DNA of 5,823 nucleotides from JANXQE01 sp035651635 (GTDB lineage Bacteria > Verrucomicrobiota > Verrucomicrobiia > Limisphaerales > UBA8199), in the NCBI GenBank assembly GCA_035651635.1, contig DASRFK010000212.1, positions 1 to 5,823 on the forward strand, read 5' to 3'. A program made the position numbers and the translations under genes. The notes below the pieces were generated by a model. It was not told the origin of the DNA. It did no database searches and saw only the letters and a program-made list of their open reading frames with translations. Position 1 is the stretch's first letter. Each line of letters starts with the position of its first letter. Below are positions 5,507 to 5,823 of this stretch, in pieces.

Positions 5507-5558
5507 TGAATTGCGGAGCGGAGCGAGGCCGACTGAAGCCCTGTAAGGACGATGAGAA

Positions 5559-5743
5559 AATAGCCCAGGCCCAGCGAGGCACGAGCGCCGGCCTGGGTAA
5601 GAGGCACAAAATGATTCCCTCTCTTTTTTCCAATCTGGTTTGGCGCGCCCGAGCGCGCCAAACCAGATTGGAAAAAAGAGAGATTGGGTATGGGTGGCGG
5701 TTTACCCAGGGCGGCGGCCTCGGCGGCCTGGCCCTGGGCTATT
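5559..5743. repeat. Long diverged inverted repeat (about 185 bp or more)
   Basis: Bases 5559-5600 and the reverse complement of 5702-5743 are both 42 nt and match at about 32 positions with no gaps. The ends are exact: AATAGCCCAGG (5559-5569) with 5733-5743, and CCTGGGTAA (5592-5600) with 5702-5710. Weaker similarity seems to continue outward to about 5520 and 5775. The centre is the perfect 30-bp palindrome. The pattern fits an old fold-back or MITE-like element, or two copies of a dispersed repeat in head-to-head orientation. Confidence 0.75.
5619..5682. repeat. Perfect 30-bp inverted repeat with 4-nt loop
   Basis: Bases 5619-5648 are exactly complementary to 5653-5682 around a CCGA loop; the match stops cleanly at 5618/5683. 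The core TGGCGCGC / GCGCGCCA is very stable and the outer part contains TTTTTT / AAAAAA. The T-tract lies in the 5' arm on both strands, which is the wrong order for a rho-independent terminator. It is a cruciform-prone element of unknown role. Confidence 0.93.
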
Positions 5744-5823
5744 ATCTTGCCGCCCCTCCCGGGGCTCCGGAGGCTACCTGAATTATCGGCAACTTAGAGG
5801 ATTTGGTCGTCGTGTGGGCGACC

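Larger units (their letters stand above)
5498..5823. other. Non-coding right flank of the array
   Basis: I see no supported gene in these 326 bases. ORFs here are short, arise from the inverted repeat, or (5014-5661, minus strand) run antisense through the cassette 4 gene. Translations of the two halves resemble each other (minus strand LTQAGARASLGLGYFL, plus strand TQGGGLGGLALGYYL) only because the DNA is an inverted duplication. The last 75 bases hold nothing I can name. Confidence 0.6.

Noticed and set aside
5014..5661. A 215-residue minus-strand ORF
   Set aside because: It runs antisense through the cassette 4 gene and its attC, starts inside the 30-bp palindrome and has no recognisable domain. 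Its first part merely translates the inverted repeat.
5619..5682. Rho-independent terminator
   Set aside because: The hairpin is far longer than usual and the T-run is in the 5' arm, with an A-run rather than a T-run following the stem on both strands.
2659..5823. Integron integrase gene
   Set aside because: No reading frame in any of the six frames is long enough or carries tyrosine-recombinase features, so none is claimed.

Overview
The window looks like a chromosomal segment from an environmental bacterium of moderate GC content, probably in or near the Verrucomicrobiota. This is an inference. It rests on an exported sedolisin-type protease next to an exported serpin, weak or absent Shine-Dalgarno sequences, and the style of the small membrane and secreted proteins. 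No taxonomic marker gene is present.

Left part (1-2658): two divergent genes for exported proteins. On the minus strand is the N-terminal 423 residues of a family S53 (kumamolisin/sedolisin) peptidase with its activation prodomain. It runs off the left edge before the catalytic serine. On the plus strand, 153 bp away, is a complete secreted serpin with an inhibitory-type hinge. A protease and a serine-protease inhibitor thus share one short divergent control region.

Middle part (about 2800-5506): I read this as an integron gene-cassette array with no integrase in view (a CALIN, or a piece of a larger chromosomal integron). Four attC-like sites (3476-3571, 4078-4167, 4803-4895, 5404-5506) each open with an RYYYAAC R'' box and contain imperfectly paired arms. 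The first three close with a perfect GTTRRRY box. The fourth closes with a degenerate box. A further GTTGGGC at 2892-2898 marks the left edge of the first cassette. All cassettes are 596-728 bp, all ORFs point the same way, and each attC lies at the 3' end of its cassette. Products: (1) a signal-peptide protein, (2) a two-TM protein with a PH-like tail, (3) a DUF4177-like lipoprotein translationally coupled (ATGA) to a three-TM protein, (4) a signal-anchored protein. Every product is predicted to be exported or membrane-bound.

Right part (5507-5823): no supported gene. It holds a striking palindrome: perfect 30-bp arms around a 4-nt loop (5619-5682), nested inside a longer, diverged inverted repeat (at least 5559-5743). 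It begins about 50 bp after the last attC and is probably a non-coding dispersed or fold-back element.

The main item of interest is the cassette array. attC recognition rests on box sequences, spacing, arm symmetry and extrahelical bases read by eye. A covariance-model search would settle it.
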